Part shown: in pieces, positions 60,883 through 64,000 of the stretch
How the letters are laid out: every line of letters begins with the position of its first letter
Numbering within the stretch: position 1 is the first letter of the stretch
From: Prosthecobacter gellanilyticus
GTDB lineage: Bacteria > Verrucomicrobiota > Verrucomicrobiia > Verrucomicrobiales > Verrucomicrobiaceae
Assembly (NCBI RefSeq): GCF_007992435.1
Contig: NZ_BKAG01000003.1
Coordinates: 186,001 to 250,000 of the forward strand
Direction: 5' to 3'
Length of the DNA stretch: 64,000 bases
Notes under the pieces: model-generated
The model's input: only the letters and a program-made list of their open reading frames with translations
Databases searched by the model: none
Told to the model about the DNA's origin: nothing
Translations under genes and position numbers: made by a program

Positions 60883-62502
60883 TCAGACTCCGCTGATGAC
60901 GCCGTCTTCGCTGACTTGAATGCGCTCGGCGGCGGGGACTTTGGGGAGGGCGGGCATGCGCATCATGGTGCCGGTGAGGGCGACGAGGAAGCCCGCGCCG
61001 TTGGCAATTTCGAAATCGCGCACGGTGATGGTGAAGCCGCGTGGACGGCCGAGCTTGGTGCCATCATCCGAGAGGGAGTTCTGCGTCTTGGCCATGCATA
61101 GCGGCAGGTGGCCGAAGCCGCTCTTCTCGAAGAGGGCAAACTTGGCTTTCGCCTCCTCCGTGAGTGTGACACCATCGGCTCCATAGATGTGGGTGGCGAT
61201 GGCGTGCAGCTTCTGCTCCACGCTTTCGTGAGGCTGGTAGAGGAAGGGCAGGGGATCGGCAGGGCCTTTGGGCAGGGCGGCGAGCACGGTCTCAGCAAGC
61301 TTGGTGGCTCCGGCACCGCCTTCGCCGAAAACATTGGCGGTGGCGCAGGGGACGCCGCGTGACTGGCAGTAATCGTGAATCAGCGCGAGCTCCTCAGGGC
61401 TGTCGTTGGTGAACTGGTTGATGGCGACGATGACGGGGCGGCCAAACTGCTGTGCGCTGTCCAAATGTGCGGCAAGGTTTTCGAGGCCGAGCTTGAGGGA
61501 CTCGGGATCAGGATGAGTGAGCGCATCGAGGGCGACTCCGCCGTGCATTTTCAAGGCGCGCACGGTGGCGACGATGACGATGGCCTCCGGCTGCAGGCCG
61601 GACTGGCGGCACTTGATGTGCATGAATTTTTCACCGCCGAGATCAAAGGCGAAGCCGGCCTCGGTGACGACGTAGTCCGCATGCGTGAGGGCCATGCGCG
61701 TGGCGAGCACCGAGTTACAACCATGGGCGATATTGGCAAAGGGACCGCCATGCAGGAAGGCAGGCACGCCTTCGACGGACTGCACGAGGTTGGGCTGCAG
61801 AGCATCGCGCAAAAGAGCAAGCAGCGCGCCGGTGACGCGGGCTTCCTTGGCCAGCACGGGCTCGCCTTCCGGTGTGAAGCCGGTGACGATGCGGTCGAGG
61901 CGCGCGCGGAGATCGGCGAGGGATTCAGAGAGGCAGAGGATGGCCATCACCTCCGAAGCGGCGGTGATGTCAAAGCCTGAGGCGCGCTCCGTGGCGGCAC
62001 CCATGCCGGTGCGGATGCGGCGGAGGGCGCGGTCATTCACATCCATCACGCGCTTCCAAAGCAGTCCGTTGGGCGAGAGGCGAGTCTGTTGGTTGAAAAG
62101 TTGGTTATCCAGAACCGAGCTGAGCAGGTTGTGCGCGCTGGTGATGGCGTGGAAGTCACCGGTGAAGTGCAGGTTGATGGACTGTGCAGGCTGCACGGTG
62201 CTCTTGCCGCCGCCGGTGGCACCTCCCTTGCGGCCAAACACGGGGCCCATGGAGGGCTGGCGAAGGGCCAGGGCTACATTTTGCCCGATTTTTTTTAGGC
62301 CTTGGGCAAGACCGATGGAGACAGTGGTTTTGCCTTCACCTGCCGGGGTCGGGGTGATGGCTGAAACAAGGATCAGCTTGCCACGCTGAGGGTGGTCCTT
62401 CAGGGCCTTGAGAGAGACCTTGGCCTTGTCCGTGCCGTAGAGGGAGAGGTGATCGTTCGAAATGCTGAGGGAATGGGCGACGGAGGCGATGTCGGAGAGC
62501 AT
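60883..62502 (-). CDS. fhs: Formate--tetrahydrofolate ligase
   Basis: 539 residues from the ATG at 62502 (MLSDIASVAHSLSIS), slightly shorter than the usual 555. An open frame continues upstream but looks non-coding. TPTPAGEGKTTVSIGLAQGL is the ATP loop, and LALRQPSMGPVFGRKGGATGGG the THF/formate region. INQFTNDSPEELALIHDYC and YQPHESVEQKL are typical. It makes 10-formyl-THF. The gap upstream holds the divergent promoter of the CAP protein gene. Confidence 0.94.
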   Translation of the reverse strand: MLSDIASVAHSLSISNDHLSLYGTDKAKVSLKALKDHPQRGKLILVSAITPTPAGEGKTTVSIGLAQGLKKIGQNVALALRQPSMGPVFGRKGGATGGGKSTVQPAQSINLHFTGDFHAITSAHNLLSSVLDNQLFNQQTRLSPNGLLWKRVMDVNDRALRRIRTGMGAATERASGFDITAASEVMAILCLSESLADLRARLDRIVTGFTPEGEPVLAKEARVTGALLALLRDALQPNLVQSVEGVPAFLHGGPFANIAHGCNSVLATRMALTHADYVVTEAGFAFDLGGEKFMHIKCRQSGLQPEAIVIVATVRALKMHGGVALDALTHPDPESLKLGLENLAAHLDSAQQFGRPVIVAINQFTNDSPEELALIHDYCQSRGVPCATANVFGEGGAGATKLAETVLAALPKGPADPLPFLYQPHESVEQKLHAIATHIYGADGVTLTEEAKAKFALFEKSGFGHLPLCMAKTQNSLSDDGTKLGRPRGFTITVRDFEIANGAGFLVALTGTMMRMPALPKVPAAERIQVSEDGVISGV

Positions 62503-62639
62503 GGATCGGCGTAGGTGAGGCGGGGCGATGATGCCGGGCGAGGCGGGGATGGAAAGAGCGAAATCTGGGCCGGGTGGCGAATTATGATGAAACGCTCCGG
62601 GCCGACCTGTGCTATAAATGCTGGAAACCCAGCCTCGCC

Positions 62640-64000
62640 ATGAAACCGGTACTGTTTTCTCTGCTGTTCGTGACACCCGCTCTTAGCCAGAGCATTCAAG
62701 GAATCGAGCACGCGCCTCCGAAGCCCCCGGCGATTGAATACACCTCCTCTCCGGCGGCTCCACCGCCGCCGCCTCCTCCTCCGGATGGACCGGATTTTAC
62801 GGTGCAGACCACGCAGTACTCCATCGGCAATCCGACGGATGAAGAGCAGTATTACCTGGAGCTGATCAACCGGGCCCGCGCCAACCCGACGGCGGAGGGA
62901 ATTTTGATGGCCACGACCACGCATCCGAATGTGGTGTCTGCCATCGCCCAGTTCGGCGTGGACCTCAACATGATGAAGGCGGAGTTCGCCGCGCTGCCGG
63001 TGAGGCAGCCGCTGGCGATGAATGAGAAGCTCACCAATGCGGCGAGAGGGCATACGCAATGGCAGTTCGACAACGCCACGCAGGGGCACATTGGTGCCGG
63101 TGGATCCAACCCGAGCCAGCGTGCTGACGCGGCCGGATATAGCGGAGGAGTCGGTGAAAGTGTGTTTAGCTTCGCCAAAGATGTGTTTCATGGTCACGCA
63201 GGCTTCCAAATTGACTGGGGGCCGGGAGGCACGGGGGGGATGCAGGCGGGTCGCGGCCACCGCATGAACAACCATGGGAATTTTCGTGAAGTAGGCATCG
63301 GCGTCATCCTGGGCAGCAACACCGTGGGCGCGGACACGGTGGGCCCTCAGCTGGTGACGCAGAATTTCGGCACACCTTCAACGGATAACCAGGCCTTCGT
63401 CACTGGCGTGGCTTATTACGATCTGAATGCGAACAGCATCTTTGATCCGGGCGAGGGCATCGGCGGGCTGACGGTGAATGTGAACGGCGCCACCTTCCAT
63501 GCCGTGACGACCGCCACAGGCGGCTACGCGGTGCCTGTGCCGACCACCAATGCCACACGCGCGGTGACCTTCACAGGACTCAATGCGAACGGCGGCAGTG
63601 ATGCGGTGATCACAGGAGGTGCGAATGTGAAGGTGGATTTCAAACCGATGTACACTCCACCAGCGCTTTCGGGTCCTGATGTGGCCAGCACGGCGGCGGC
63701 AACCAATTATACGTTCAATACCATCGTCGGCGCCACTGGTTACAAGGGGCGGAGCGTGGTGAATGCCAATGCTGCCAACGATGGGGCTGACAACACCACC
63801 AGGGTCACCGCCGCGACGACCGGGACATACCTGGTGACGTCCACCTCGATCAAAGATGCCGGCACTGGCTGTTACCGGTTTGCGCATCCGACCTTCGTGG
63901 ACCAGACCGTCACTTATAACAGCGGCTTCCACGTCAAGGCGGGCGCCTCGGTGTCGTTCCGCAGCCGTCTCGGCTGGTCGGGGCCGCAGCAGAGCGCACG
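62640..64000 (+). CDS. Secreted CAP/SCP-domain protein with Pro-rich linker and SdrD-B-like domain (3' end outside window)
   Basis: At least 453 residues; the frame is open from the ATG at 62640 to the window edge. The signal peptide MKPVLFSLLFVTPALSQS is followed by a linker with eight consecutive prolines. The CAP domain begins EEQYYLELINRARANPTAEG, with LAMNEKLTNAARGHTQWQ and GHIGAGGSNPSQRADAAGYSG. Then FVTGVAYYDLNANSIFDPGEGIGGLTVNVNGA is a Cna-B/SdrD-B-like Ca-binding beta domain. A beta-rich stretch follows. It is probably a cell-surface or extracellular protein; a sorting tag may lie beyond the window. Confidence 0.82.
   Translation, partial: MKPVLFSLLFVTPALSQSIQGIEHAPPKPPAIEYTSSPAAPPPPPPPPDGPDFTVQTTQYSIGNPTDEEQYYLELINRARANPTAEGILMATTTHPNVVSAIAQFGVDLNMMKAEFAALPVRQPLAMNEKLTNAARGHTQWQFDNATQGHIGAGGSNPSQRADAAGYSGGVGESVFSFAKDVFHGHAGFQIDWGPGGTGGMQAGRGHRMNNHGNFREVGIGVILGSNTVGADTVGPQLVTQNFGTPSTDNQAFVTGVAYYDLNANSIFDPGEGIGGLTVNVNGATFHAVTTATGGYAVPVPTTNATRAVTFTGLNANGGSDAVITGGANVKVDFKPMYTPPALSGPDVASTAAATNYTFNTIVGATGYKGRSVVNANAANDGADNTTRVTAATTGTYLVTSTSIKDAGTGCYRFAHPTFVDQTVTYNSGFHVKAGASVSFRSRLGWSGPQQSA

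Noticed and set aside
1-64000. tRNA, rRNA, CRISPR arrays and insertion sequences
   Set aside because: I looked for cloverleaf patterns, regularly spaced repeats and transposase motifs such as DDE or HUH and saw none. The hairpin repeats lack regular spacers.

Overview
The window is GC-rich, densely coded chromosomal DNA, probably from a Verrucomicrobiota bacterium of the Prosthecobacter/Verrucomicrobiaceae type. This is an inference from a very long PEP-CTERM protein made of autotransporter-type beta-strand repeats, a Ser/Thr kinase coupled to an ECF-like sigma factor, many hairpin-rich intergenic repeats, and frequent starts without a clear Shine-Dalgarno sequence. I saw no rRNA, tRNA, CRISPR array, transposase or prophage.

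1-12.5 kb: surface polysaccharide region. One long minus-strand gene run reads GbsR-type regulator, APS kinase, ABC-2 exporter permease and ATPase (Wzm/Wzt type), TylF-type methyltransferase, glucose-1-phosphate cytidylyltransferase (rfbF), CDP-glucose 4,6-dehydratase (rfbG), an RmlC-type epimerase, a DegT-type aminotransferase, a CmcI-type protein and a C-methyltransferase cut by the window edge. Together they would make a methylated CDP-6-deoxy (amino)sugar and export a glycan. A perfect palindrome lies on the regulator's start codon. An acyltransferase and a GT39-like glycosyltransferase follow.

12.5-27.7 kb: envelope and metal homeostasis. An outer-membrane beta-barrel protein and a RidA-family protein come first. 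A Zn/Cd-type P1B ATPase is bracketed by two paralogous small secreted proteins. A seven-gene minus-strand run follows in gene order: His/Cys-rich secreted protein, TolC, DUF3147, adaptor, CusA/CzcA pump, and two secreted proteins sharing a GPNGGR domain. Next are gmhB-like, ribD and a DCC-family thiol protein.

27.7-44.3 kb: a fatty acid desaturase next to a second GbsR-type regulator with a matching palindrome; a sirtuin-kinase-sigma factor cluster; a lipoprotein; RDD, RlmM-like and APH-fold proteins; a metal ABC transporter without a binding protein; a di-heme cytochrome c; an aldo/keto reductase; an M29-type peptidase; and an SDR enzyme.

44.3-64 kb: the 1832-residue PEP-CTERM repeat protein, a DMT transporter, a kinase-like 'polyvalent' domain protein, Hsp70, trpD, mtnA, two Hsp20 genes, dapB, folK, a large secreted protein, formate-THF ligase, and a CAP-domain secreted protein that runs off the end.

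The most notable unexplained signals are: (i) two GbsR genes whose starts carry palindromes with the same TTCAGA-N4-TCTGAA core; (ii) intergenic inverted repeats built from permuted short words, one forming the end of tolC and one containing the only visible start of folK; (iii) multi-hairpin elements with GTT or AAC loops; (iv) an over-represented word CCTAACCAA; and (v) families of small secreted Cys/His proteins around the metal exporters.
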